A stretch of 64,000 bases of DNA, from contig JADHML010000001.1 in assembly GCA_016780065.1 (NCBI GenBank), forward strand, positions 82,747 to 146,746, in the 5' to 3' direction. Under the pieces are notes generated by a model that saw nothing but the letters and a program-made list of their open reading frames with translations, had not been told where the DNA came from and made no database searches. Source of the stretch: Flavobacteriaceae bacterium (GTDB taxonomy: Bacteria > Bacteroidota > Bacteroidia > Flavobacteriales > Flavobacteriaceae). Position 1 is the first letter of the stretch. Each line of letters begins with the position of its first letter. Shown here piece after piece: positions 17,467 through 25,382 of this stretch. A program made the position numbers and the translations under genes.

Positions 17467-17539
17467 AAAAAAAAAATCCCACCGAAGTGGGATTGTAGAC
17501 GTTGGTCTGCGGCATTGAGCCTTATTGTGATAAGATGTT
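17467..17539 (-). ncRNA. tracrRNA-like RNA of the orphan Cas9
   Basis: Read on the minus strand, the order of elements is that of a compact type II-C tracrRNA. An anti-repeat CATCTTATCACAAT (17537-17524) comes first. It is followed at once by AAGGCTCAATGCC, the nexus hairpin with its typical AAGGC..GCC. Then comes a short hairpin AGAC-CAAC-GTCT, then the terminator stem AATCCCAC-TTCG-GTGGGATT and a run of ten T (17476-17467). A TATATTTG box at 17547-17540 would start transcription just before the anti-repeat. AUCACAAU pairs perfectly with AUUGUGAU of the two repeats downstream of cas9, with a 2x2 U-U internal loop and three further pairs. Confidence 0.85.
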
Positions 17540-17547
17540 CAAATATA
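17540..17547 (-). promoter_or_regulatory. -7 box for the tracrRNA-like gene
   Basis: TATATTTG on the minus strand matches the Bacteroidota TAnnTTTG box. It is placed so that transcription would begin 5-8 nt later, at the edge of the anti-repeat. The region is AT-rich and I see no matching TTTG at the -33 distance, so a chance match cannot be excluded. Confidence 0.45.
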
Positions 17548-17556
17548 TAAAAAATT

Positions 17557-20500
17557 ATGAGTTTTACTTTAGGTCTTACAATTTCTTATAATACCATTGG
17601 ATGGGCATTGATCGACAAAGCGGGTCAAAAACCCAATATTGATATGGGAGTTCGTGTTTTTCAACCAAGTGTTCTTAACATTGGAGAGGGGATTCGAGAA
17701 CAATCGACACACACTCAAAGAACTCATGTAAGACAAATGCGTAAGATTTTTAGAAACAAACGCTTGAGAAAACAAAAACTCCTAAGTTTATTGATCGATC
17801 ATCATTTATGCCCTCTGTCTAAAAAAGATTTACAATCTTGGATAGAAAAAAGACGTTTTCCCCACAATTCCTTTTCTGATTGGTTAGAACTAGACCCTTA
17901 TGTTCTTAGATCAAAAGCGATAAAAGAAAAAATTGAACTTTTTGAATTGGGCCGGATTTTCTATCATATTTCACAGCGTAGGGGCAAATGTTATGTAGCT
18001 AGGGAGAGTCAAAAAGACAATAGGATTTATTTTCACGGTAAGCCACAAATGAATAGAGTAGGTCTTAGAGAAACACTCGAAGCACTAGAAGATGATCAAA
18101 CATTGGGCGCTTATTTGGCAGAATTAAAACCAGCCCATGGTGTGCCTTATGAAAAAAATGACAATCGCATCCGAAACCGTTATTTAGATAGGCTGATGTA
18201 TGTAGATGAGTTTCATAAGATTTACTCGTTTCAGCAAAAGTTTTATCCTGAACTTACCCATTCCGTAAGAGTTGCACTTGGTGGAGTTGAAGGAAGTGAA
18301 AATGATCTCAAAAGTGGTGTGTTGTTTTTTCAAAGACCCTTAAAACCCAACCAAACTTTTAAACGATTTTGCCCTATTGAGCCCAATAAAAAACGTACTC
18401 CTGCCTCACATCCCGAATATGAGGTATTCAAAGTTCTAAAATGGATTAATAGTATTCGTTGTAATGGCAAGCCTTTGAGCACAACTCAAAGAGAAGCGAT
18501 CTTGGATATCCCTTTTCGTTTTTCTCAGTTTTCTTTTAAAAAAATCAGAAAGGCCTTGAAACTTGAAGATCAGACGGTGCAGTTTAATTATGATGACAAC
18601 GACATCATTTCATTGGCTTATTTCTTAGTTCATTTGTCCAAGCCACAGCTTTTTGGAAATCGCTTCTTAAAACAACCTATAGATGAACAAATCCAAACAT
18701 GGCACACCTTGTATTTTTTTGATGATTCCTCCAAAATAGAGGCTCATGCAAAACAGCGTTGGAATTGCTCTGATGAGCAAGCAACACGATTGATCAAATT
18801 ACAACTACAACAAGGTTATGGAGCTTTTAGTTTGAAAGCAGTACGCAAAATCACACCTTTCTTAAAACTTGGAATGCGCTTTGATGAAGCTTTGTTTTTT
18901 GCAGGACTCTCCGTGGCTACAGGTACGATATGGAAAAACTTCTCCTCGGAACAACGAGAATTTTTTGTTAGTGAGTTTTCAAGTTTTATTCATCAAAAAA
19001 AGGAAAAGAGAGACTGGGTAAAGGAAATTAAACAAAACTTAAAGACTCATTTCGAAATTCATCATTTTGATGAAGTCAAATTTTTCAATTACAACCGCCA
19101 TTTGTTATATAAACAGAAAGTGCGATTAGATACGGGGCTTTCTTCAGATCAACATATAAAGAACAAGTTTAAACCCATTGGTCACTCGGCAATTTTTGAG
19201 TTGAGAAAGTTGGTCAATGCGATATTAGAAAACTATGGTGAGATTCAAGAAATCAAAGTATATGTGCGCCCTGTACTTAAAGCCAGTAGATCTTCTCGTA
19301 AAAAACAATTTGACGAGAAAAAACGGAGAGCTGCTTCTCAGCACTACCATTTGTCTGCTGTTCATGAATTGGGTAAAAACCCTACTCATCTTAATATTCT
19401 TAAACACCGTCTGTGGGAGGAATTTGACAGACGTTGTCCCTATACTGGTAAGGAAATAAATATTGATCAGCTATTTACAAACCAAGTGTCTGTGGTACAT
19501 ATATTGCCATGGAATCGGTTTTTTAATGATTCTGACATCAACAAGGCTCTTTGTATGAGTTCCTTTAAACATCATATATCCGACAAAACTCCATGGGAAT
19601 ATTTTTCTGAACAACCTACAGGGACTTGGGAACAGGTTAAAATACGGGTTTTAAAACAGCTATTGAATGTTAATAAAATCTCTGGCATTCAAAAGTTCAA
19701 ACAATTCACTCGATCGAATTATTCACTAGATGCCAAAACTCATGAAATGACAGACACGCACCATGTGAGTTTACATATAAAAAACATACTAAATCAGGTT
19801 TGTGAAAATGTACAAATGACCCTAGGGCATACTACGCACAATCTAAGAGAAAAATGGTATTTGGACCGACTCGATAATTTTTTACACACCGAGCCCATTA
19901 ACGATCAAAGAAGACATGCAATAGACGCTTTGGTTACAGCGGTTAAAACTCCTTTTCTCTTAGATGTATTATCTAAATGGAATCGGTACGAGAACACAGC
20001 TCGGAATGCATCTTTCCCTGCCCCATGGCCAGATTTTAAAAAAGACATACAGGCTGTTTTCGAAACGGTTCAAATAAGTTTTCCTCATCCAAAAAAAGTC
20101 TTTACAGCTACTCACAAAACCTATTACAAAAACAATGAGAAAAGAATTGCGCGTTGTTCTTCGGCTAGAGGACAATTACATAAAGAGTTGTTTTATGGCA
20201 AACGTAAGGCACCAAATGAATTGGATTATAGTTATCATATAAGAAAGCCTATTCATCAAATTCAAACTGCCAAACATGTGCAAAAGATTGTTGACCCTGA
20301 AATTAAAAAGCGTATATATGCTCAAATAGATGCCATGGGAGGTTTTGAAAAAGGAAAAATTCCAAAAAACTGTTTGACATTTATAGATGAAAAAGGATTT
20401 ACCCGATCCAAAATCACATTACCTAACAGAAGAGGCGCGGAAGTTCCTGTAAGAAAAGTACGTATTCGGGAACAACTTGGCAATGCCATACAGTTGCATA

Positions 20501-20994
20501 AGGATGTTAATATTTTTGCCAATTCTCGAAACAATCACCATATATTGATTTATGAAAATATTTATGGAGAATTAGCTCAAAAGGTGATCACTTTTTGGAC
20601 TGCCGTACATAGAAAGAAAAATAAAGAACCTATTTGGCAACTCCCAGATGATGGCCGCCGTATTGTGGCAAGCCTCCATCTAAATGATTGTTTTTTGATG
20701 GGGCTTACCCCTGAAGAATTAGCTAATTGGAAGCTGTTACCAAAAAAACAACTCTACGAACACTTGTATCGGGTACAGCGCATTTCAAACAATTTCTACG
20801 AATTTAGACATGTATTCGACGCAGATATCTATGATACAGCCTATCCGAACTACATAAGAATTTTGAATTTTGGAAAAAGAAAAACAGGATGGAAAACCTA
20901 TAACCCTAAAAAAGTTTATGTGGACAACCTTGGCAATCTTTTTGAATATAAACCTTTTTACAAATCTGTTAAACAACCCCAAAGTCAATCATGA
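17557..20994 (+). CDS. cas9: Solitary Cas9 (type II-C-like) with predicted inactive RuvC and HNH sites
   Basis: An uninterrupted 1145-residue Cas9. The RuvC-I segment reads LGLTISYNTIGWALI where active enzymes have LGLDxGTNSIGWAL, so the catalytic Asp is Thr8. An Arg-rich bridge helix follows (about 47-80, FRNKRLRKQKLL), then a helical recognition lobe. RuvC-II reads IKVYVRPVLK in place of IRVELARELK, so Glu is Tyr569. The HNH domain (about 615-700) has CPYTGKEI and VVHILPWNR: the Asp is Val647, His648 is kept, Asn662 is kept, and the second catalytic Asn is Lys671. RuvC-III keeps RRHAIDALV (His787, Asp790). The C-terminal part (FYGKRKAP, IRKPI, IVDPEIKKRI) is typical of type II-C. Both nuclease centres should be dead while RNA and DNA binding may remain. 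No cas1, cas2 or csn2 is adjacent; the flanking genes are ppiD and DUF456. Confidence 0.93.
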   Translation: MSFTLGLTISYNTIGWALIDKAGQKPNIDMGVRVFQPSVLNIGEGIREQSTHTQRTHVRQMRKIFRNKRLRKQKLLSLLIDHHLCPLSKKDLQSWIEKRRFPHNSFSDWLELDPYVLRSKAIKEKIELFELGRIFYHISQRRGKCYVARESQKDNRIYFHGKPQMNRVGLRETLEALEDDQTLGAYLAELKPAHGVPYEKNDNRIRNRYLDRLMYVDEFHKIYSFQQKFYPELTHSVRVALGGVEGSENDLKSGVLFFQRPLKPNQTFKRFCPIEPNKKRTPASHPEYEVFKVLKWINSIRCNGKPLSTTQREAILDIPFRFSQFSFKKIRKALKLEDQTVQFNYDDNDIISLAYFLVHLSKPQLFGNRFLKQPIDEQIQTWHTLYFFDDSSKIEAHAKQRWNCSDEQATRLIKLQLQQGYGAFSLKAVRKITPFLKLGMRFDEALFFAGLSVATGTIWKNFSSEQREFFVSEFSSFIHQKKEKRDWVKEIKQNLKTHFEIHHFDEVKFFNYNRHLLYKQKVRLDTGLSSDQHIKNKFKPIGHSAIFELRKLVNAILENYGEIQEIKVYVRPVLKASRSSRKKQFDEKKRRAASQHYHLSAVHELGKNPTHLNILKHRLWEEFDRRCPYTGKEINIDQLFTNQVSVVHILPWNRFFNDSDINKALCMSSFKHHISDKTPWEYFSEQPTGTWEQVKIRVLKQLLNVNKISGIQKFKQFTRSNYSLDAKTHEMTDTHHVSLHIKNILNQVCENVQMTLGHTTHNLREKWYLDRLDNFLHTEPINDQRRHAIDALVTAVKTPFLLDVLSKWNRYENTARNASFPAPWPDFKKDIQAVFETVQISFPHPKKVFTATHKTYYKNNEKRIARCSSARGQLHKELFYGKRKAPNELDYSYHIRKPIHQIQTAKHVQKIVDPEIKKRIYAQIDAMGGFEKGKIPKNCLTFIDEKGFTRSKITLPNRRGAEVPVRKVRIREQLGNAIQLHKDVNIFANSRNNHHILIYENIYGELAQKVITFWTAVHRKKNKEPIWQLPDDGRRIVASLHLNDCFLMGLTPEELANWKLLPKKQLYEHLYRVQRISNNFYEFRHVFDADIYDTAYPNYIRILNFGKRKTGWKTYNPKKVYVDNLGNLFEYKPFYKSVKQPQSQS

Positions 20995-21012
20995 ACCAGA
21001 TGCAAACCCGTA

Positions 21013-21042
21013 TACAACCCATTTTTCGTGAAGTTAAAATTT
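21013..21042 (+). other. Putative guide 1 (30 nt preceding repeat core 1)
   Basis: In type II-C crRNAs the guide lies 5' of the repeat whose 5' end pairs with the tracrRNA. The 30 nt before the first ATTGTGAT would therefore be the guide; its 3' (seed) end is AAGTTAAAATTT. It starts about 19 nt after the cas9 stop codon. The boundaries assume a 30-nt spacer. I found no convincing target in this window. Confidence 0.35.
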
Positions 21043-21130
21043 ATTGTGATTTGATACACAAAAAATAAGGGTGATCTTTTTAAACGTGTTTACGTCTTTT
21101 TTAATTTAAGTATAGTATTGTGATTTGATA
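21042..21130 (+). CRISPR. Minimal or degenerate two-repeat CRISPR unit matching the tracrRNA anti-repeat
   Basis: TATTGTGATTTGATA occurs exactly at 21042-21056 and at 21116-21130, a 74-nt period, which is what a 44-47-nt repeat plus a 27-30-nt spacer would give. Outside these 15 nt the two units differ. The shared core is almost exactly the stretch that can pair with the tracrRNA-like anti-repeat (8 bp, 2x2 U-U loop, 3 bp), so the part needed for Cas9 loading is kept while the remainder of the repeats has diverged. It lies 48 nt after cas9 on the same strand. CRISPR-finding software would probably miss it. Confidence 0.6.
21087..21116 (+). other. Putative guide 2 (30 nt preceding repeat core 2)
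   Basis: By the same logic, the 30 nt before the second ATTGTGAT would be the guide between the two repeats; the seed end is ATTTAAGTATAGT. It is AT-rich. A 10-nt match (AATTTAAGTA) upstream of the TPR gene near 11483 does not include the last seed bases and is not convincing. Confidence 0.35.
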
Positions 21131-21178
21131 AATCAATGATTGGCTGGGGTTTTTGTTGTTGTTTTAATAGTTCGGGTA

Positions 21179-21679
21179 TTATAAAAAATCCCCTTTGTGT
21201 GCCCAAAACTTTAGTACGTATAAGACCAGAAAAGTGACACAAATCAAAAACTTTAAGAAAGTTCCTGTCAAAAACCCTATAAAAGATCCAAAGGCAGCTC
21301 TGTAAGCCTGACGCATGGGGGTTTTTTGGCTAATTTCTCCGGCTAATGCTCCTATAAAAGGACCAAAAATAATACCTATGGGTCCCATGAATAAACCAAC
21401 TAACATTCCAATTCCAGCACCATAAGCACCAGCTTTAGTGCCTCCAAAACGTTTGGTTCCCCATATAGGAATAAAATAATCAAGGATAAAAACGAGTACG
21501 GCCACTGAAAGAGTAATCCCCAAAAAAGACCAATCCATATCGATAACTCCAGTGAGGTGAATGATCAATAACCCCAACCAACCACACAAGGGTCCAGGAA
21601 TGACAGGTAAAAAGCTTCCAGCCACCCCAACAGCAACCATCAAGAAACCTATTAAAAGCAGCAAAATGTCCATATGCAA
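21179..21679 (-). CDS. DUF456 family membrane protein
   Basis: A 166-residue protein with several hydrophobic segments and the glycine-rich repeats typical of DUF456: GVAGSFLPVIPGPLCGWLGLL, KRFGGTKAGAYGAGIGMLVGLFMGPIGIIFGPFIGALAGE, and a C-terminal transmembrane helix. The glycine-zipper segments suggest tightly packed helices in the inner membrane. No function is established for the family. It converges on the Cas9 islet from the other side and has no evident link to it. Confidence 0.85.
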   Translation of the reverse strand: MHMDILLLLIGFLMVAVGVAGSFLPVIPGPLCGWLGLLIIHLTGVIDMDWSFLGITLSVAVLVFILDYFIPIWGTKRFGGTKAGAYGAGIGMLVGLFMGPIGIIFGPFIGALAGEISQKTPMRQAYRAAFGSFIGFLTGTFLKFLICVTFLVLYVLKFWAHKGDFL

Positions 21680-21756
21680 ATGATTTGTAAGGCGAAATTA
21701 CTTAACCTTACTCTTATCACAAACCTAAACAGTATTTTTTGTAATTTTCAGTCGCC

Positions 21757-22197
21757 ATGCGAAGCATATTTTTGGGTTATATATTTCTTTGTTTATTGAG
21801 CTGCAATCAGTTCAATAAAACCTCACCAAACAAACCTGACACCAGCTGGCAAACTTCCGATCAGCCTCCTGTATTTCCAGGCTGTGAACAACACACGAAT
21901 GTAGAAGATCAATGGCTTTGTTTTCAGAAAAGCATTTCAAAGTTATTTTTCAATGCCTTAAAGGATCAACCCATTTCCAATACATTTAAAGTTAATGACA
22001 CACTTTGGTTGCATCTTCGCGTCGACCACTCCGGAACCGTGGTGTTAGATGCTATCAATGAAACGGATACAATTTCGACAATGTTCCAAAAGATTGAAAA
22101 AATGGTTTCTCAATTCCCAAAGTTGTCACCTCCTACAAAAACCAACTTAGGCGTCACCACTCAAGTCAAGGTTCGATTGCCGATTCAGGTTCCATAA
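21757..22197 (+). CDS. Lipoprotein with TonB-C-like C-terminal region
   Basis: The 146-residue protein has a lipoprotein signal (IFLGYIFLCLLSCNQFN). A PPVFPGCEQHTNVEDQWLCFQ segment follows; this PVFPGC..CF pattern commonly precedes TonB-C domains in flavobacterial proteins. The rest (WLHLRVDHSGTVVLDAINET and VTTQVKVRLPIQVP) resembles half of a TonB C-terminal beta fold. It lacks the usual membrane helix and proline-rich arm of TonB, so it is probably not an energy transducer. It ends 18 nt before ruvC. The function is unknown. Confidence 0.6.
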   Translation: MRSIFLGYIFLCLLSCNQFNKTSPNKPDTSWQTSDQPPVFPGCEQHTNVEDQWLCFQKSISKLFFNALKDQPISNTFKVNDTLWLHLRVDHSGTVVLDAINETDTISTMFQKIEKMVSQFPKLSPPTKTNLGVTTQVKVRLPIQVP

Positions 22198-22215
22198 AAA
22201 ATACTACTTTTGATT

Positions 22216-22776
22216 ATGGCAGAATCGCAAACGCGAATTATACTTGGGATAGATCCCGGTACGACTATCATGGGTTTTGGCTTATTGTCTGTAAAAGGAA
22301 ACTCCATGAGCTGCCTTCAAATGGATGAGCTCAAGCTCAACACCAAAGACCATCACTATCTACGTCTTCAAAAAATTTTCAATCATACTATTGGGCTGAT
22401 TGATGAATTTCATCCTGACGAAATTGCGATCGAGGCCCCTTTTTTCGGAAAAAATGTACAGTCGATGCTGAAGTTAGGACGTGCTCAAGGAGTCGCCATG
22501 GCTGCAGGCTTGTCTAGAGAGATTCCTATCACTGAATACTCTCCTAAAAAAATCAAAATGGCCATTACAGGAAATGGAAACGCAAGCAAGGATCAAGTTG
22601 CTAAAATGTTGAAATCTCTACTAAAACTCAAGTCTCTTCCTAAAAACTTAGATGCTACGGATGGCTTGGCCGCTGCGGTTTGTCATTTTTTCAATCCAAC
22701 CGATTCGTCTGACGAAAAAAAATATAAAGGTTGGGCCTCCTTTGTAAACCAACAATCCCATAGGATTAGAAATTAA
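22216..22776 (+). CDS. ruvC: Holliday junction resolvase RuvC
   Basis: I prefer the ATG at 22216 ([17 protein letters not shown]) over the TTG used by the track. The first catalytic Asp is in [16 protein letters not shown], the Glu in [11 protein letters not shown] near residue 72, and the final acidic residues in [14 protein letters not shown] near 148. The enzyme cleaves Holliday junctions made by RuvAB. It is followed after 7 nt by hemW. Its intact DPGTT motif contrasts with the altered RuvC-I motif of the Cas9 1.2 kb upstream. Confidence 0.95.
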   Translation: MAESQTRIILGIDPGTTIMGFGLLSVKGNSMSCLQMDELKLNTKDHHYLRLQKIFNHTIGLIDEFHPDEIAIEAPFFGKNVQSMLKLGRAQGVAMAAGLSREIPITEYSPKKIKMAITGNGNASKDQVAKMLKSLLKLKSLPKNLDATDGLAAAVCHFFNPTDSSDEKKYKGWASFVNQQSHRIRN

Positions 22777-22783
22777 GTCCCTA

Positions 22784-23914
22784 TTGAGCGGTTTATACAT
22801 ACATATTCCCTTTTGCAAACAAGCTTGTAATTATTGTAACTTCCATTTTTCTACGGTTTATAAACAAAAGTCAGCGCTTTTGGAGGCCATGTGTGAGGAA
22901 ATCACATTAAAATCATTTCAAAAGCCAACTCCCTTAGACACGCTGTATTTTGGTGGTGGAACCCCCTCGGTGTTTACTCCATCAGAACTTGATAAAATCA
23001 TAAAGGCGGTAACAAAACATCATCATTTACTTGCTGATGCGGAGATTACTTTAGAAGCCAACCCCGACGACATTGACAAGTCATATTTAAATGATTTGAT
23101 TGATTTGGGATTCAATAGGTTATCTGTCGGGGTGCAATCTTTTCATGACAGAGAGCTCAAAATGATGAATCGCGCCCACAACACAAAACAAGCAAAAGAA
23201 GCTTTAAGTTTGGTTGCAGATCTGTTTTCCAACTGGTCTTTGGACCTGATGTTTGGTATGCCGAAAAGTACCCATCAATCATGGGAAGAAAACCTTCAAC
23301 AAGCCATGTTGTTTGATCCGCCTCACCTCTCTGCTTATGCACTGACAATTGAACCACATACGGCCTTAGAAAAATACATACAAGAAGGATTTATAATTCC
23401 TTGCAGCGAAGATCAGCATGCTGCCCAATTTGAACAATTGGTCGATTACACCACAAAGTTGGGTTATGAAAATTATGAAGTGAATAGTTTTTCCAAACCT
23501 GGTATGTATTCCCGTAACAACACAGCTTATTGGACTGGAAAACCTTATTTAGGGATCGGTCCTTCAGCACATAGTTTTGAGGGATCAAGAAGGGCGTGGA
23601 ATGTATCTAACAATGCTCAATACATTAAATCTCTTAAACAAAAGACTATTCCAGAAACGGAAGAGATACTGACTGAGGTCGATCGTTTTAACGAATATGT
23701 GATGACGGGTCTACGAACCCAGTGGGGTGTGTCTTTGGATCATGTTAGGCTTGCTTTTGGCAAGCATTTTGAAGATCATTTAGTTCATGAAATTCAACCT
23801 CAATTAAAGGTTAAAAACCTTAGGTTAGAGAATCGAGTTATTTACACAACCTTACAAGGTCGTTTTTTAGCAGATGGCATTGCTGCTTCATTGTTTTTAG
23901 TCAACCTTTCTTAA
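22784..23914 (+). CDS. hemW: Radical SAM heme chaperone HemW
   Basis: The reading begins at a TTG 7 nt after ruvC (MSGLYIHIPFCKQACNYCNF). The CxxxCxxC cluster motif is followed by F/H-type residues, as in HemW rather than HemN. TLYFGGGTPSVF near 52, LEANPDDI near 88 and LSVGVQSFHDRELKMMNRAH near 107 complete the radical SAM core, and the C-terminal HemN_C domain has RFNEYVMTGLRTQWGVSL. HemW binds and delivers heme. The 376-residue length is normal. The gene converges with the M20 dipeptidase gene, overlapping its end by 14 nt. Confidence 0.93.
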   Translation: MSGLYIHIPFCKQACNYCNFHFSTVYKQKSALLEAMCEEITLKSFQKPTPLDTLYFGGGTPSVFTPSELDKIIKAVTKHHHLLADAEITLEANPDDIDKSYLNDLIDLGFNRLSVGVQSFHDRELKMMNRAHNTKQAKEALSLVADLFSNWSLDLMFGMPKSTHQSWEENLQQAMLFDPPHLSAYALTIEPHTALEKYIQEGFIIPCSEDQHAAQFEQLVDYTTKLGYENYEVNSFSKPGMYSRNNTAYWTGKPYLGIGPSAHSFEGSRRAWNVSNNAQYIKSLKQKTIPETEEILTEVDRFNEYVMTGLRTQWGVSLDHVRLAFGKHFEDHLVHEIQPQLKVKNLRLENRVIYTTLQGRFLADGIAASLFLVNLS

Positions 23915-25292
23915 GATTAGCAAATGCCTTGTGAAATTCTGGAATGGTCTCTATCCCTTTTAGAAAATTGAACACCCCAAAATGTTCATTGGGCGAGTGA
24001 ATAGCATCGCTGTCCAACCCAAAGCCCATCAAGACTGTTTTACTGCCTAAAGTTTCTTCAAAGAGCGCCACGATTGGAATGCTACCACCATCACGCACAG
24101 CGATGGGTGGCTTTCCAAAAGTTTTTTCGTAAGCCTGGCTGGCCGCTTGAAATTCAACCCCAGAAGTGGGCATTACATAGCCTTGTCCGCCATGATGTTC
24201 GGTGACTTTGACTTTTACGCTTTTAGGTGCAATGGCTTTGAAATGATCTGCAAACAATTGGCTGATTTTCTTCCAATCTTGATTTGGAACCAAACGCATG
24301 GATATTTTTGCGAATGCCTTAGATGGAATTACTGTTTTGGCACCCTCACCAGTATATCCGCCCCAAATACCATTGACATCTAAGGTTGGTCGAATAGATT
24401 TTCGCTCCAATGTGCTGTAGCCTTCTTCACCATGTATATCTTCTATGTCCAAAGCGGCTTTATAGGCTGATAGGGAAAAGGGAATTTTTTCAATTTCTTT
24501 TCGATCGGCATTTTCCAACACCTCCACTTTGTCATAAAACCCAGGAATGGTCACATGGTTGTTTTTGTCATGAAGAGAAGCAATCATCTGAGTTAAAATA
24601 TTGATGGGGTTGGCCACAGCACCCCCATAAAGTCCAGAGTGTAAATCTCTGTTAGGTCCCGTTACTTCAACTTCCATATAGCTCAACCCCCGTAGACCTG
24701 TAGTAATAGATGGGGTGTCGTTTGCTAACATGCCTGTATCTGAAATTAGGATGACATCGTTGGAAAGTAAATCCGTATGTTCTCGAACGAATGCCTCTAG
24801 GTTGTCGCTGCCTACTTCCTCTTCACCTTCAATCATAAACTTGACATTACAAGGGAGGCCATCTGTTTTCAGCATGACTTCTAATGCCTTCAAGTGCATA
24901 AAAAACTGCCCCTTATCATCACAAGCCCCTCTGGCAAAAATGGCACCCTCAGGGTGGGTTTTGATTTTTTTGACAATGGGGTCAAAGGGGTCGTTGTCCC
25001 ATAAGTCTAGCGGATCGGGGGGCTGCACGTCGTAATGCCCATAGACAAGTACTGTGGGCAATTTGGGATCTACCAAGCAAGACCCATATACTACAGGATA
25101 TCCGGCAGTAGCGTAAATCTGAGTATGTGTACAACCCGATTCTTGTAGGAGCATTTCTACTTTTTCAGCTGCTTTTTGCATCTCACCTGCATAGGCTGGG
25201 TCTGCACTGATCGAAGGGATTCGGATAAGAGCAAACAATTCTTCTAAAAAACGTTTTTTATTTTTTTGGATATACGAAAGGGTAGATTTCAT
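23901..25292 (-). CDS. M20 family dipeptidase
   Basis: This 463-residue metallopeptidase carries M20 zinc-site motifs: VLVYGHYDVQPPDPLDLWDNDPF near 82 (metal His and catalytic Asp), GACDDKGQFFMHL near 116 (bridging Asp), and MIEGEEEVGSDNLEAF near 147 (catalytic Glu). A dimerisation domain follows, and the last zinc ligand lies near SPNEHFGVFNF. Such enzymes hydrolyse cytosolic dipeptides (CNDP type). No signal peptide is visible. It appears monocistronic, on the minus strand between hemW and tRNA-Leu. Confidence 0.92.
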   Translation of the reverse strand: MKSTLSYIQKNKKRFLEELFALIRIPSISADPAYAGEMQKAAEKVEMLLQESGCTHTQIYATAGYPVVYGSCLVDPKLPTVLVYGHYDVQPPDPLDLWDNDPFDPIVKKIKTHPEGAIFARGACDDKGQFFMHLKALEVMLKTDGLPCNVKFMIEGEEEVGSDNLEAFVREHTDLLSNDVILISDTGMLANDTPSITTGLRGLSYMEVEVTGPNRDLHSGLYGGAVANPINILTQMIASLHDKNNHVTIPGFYDKVEVLENADRKEIEKIPFSLSAYKAALDIEDIHGEEGYSTLERKSIRPTLDVNGIWGGYTGEGAKTVIPSKAFAKISMRLVPNQDWKKISQLFADHFKAIAPKSVKVKVTEHHGGQGYVMPTSGVEFQAASQAYEKTFGKPPIAVRDGGSIPIVALFEETLGSKTVLMGFGLDSDAIHSPNEHFGVFNFLKGIETIPEFHKAFANLKKG

Positions 25293-25364
25293 GATATAAA
25301 TCCGTTAGAATGATTACACGAATATACCTTTAAATTCATTGAAAGAAAATAACCAAAATGTACT

Positions 25365-25372
25365 TATATTTG
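25365..25372 (+). promoter_or_regulatory. -7 box of tRNA-Leu
   Basis: TATATTTG lies 10 nt before the tRNA-Leu 5' end, and a TTG 23 nt further upstream could be the -33 element. The spacing to the tRNA is as expected. Confidence 0.55.
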
Positions 25373-25382
25373 CTCCCCCTAT

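Noticed and set aside
17522-17535. CTTAT-TGTG-ATAAG hairpin before cas9 as an operator
   Set aside because: It is explained by the anti-repeat and the AAGG junction of the tracrRNA-like gene; the palindrome seems incidental.
17557-20994. Cas9 as an ordinary decaying pseudogene
   Set aside because: The frame is open for 1145 codons, the bridge helix, HNH and RuvC-III folds and the C-terminal region are recognisable, and the cognate RNA elements are preserved. Decay would normally leave stops or frameshifts.
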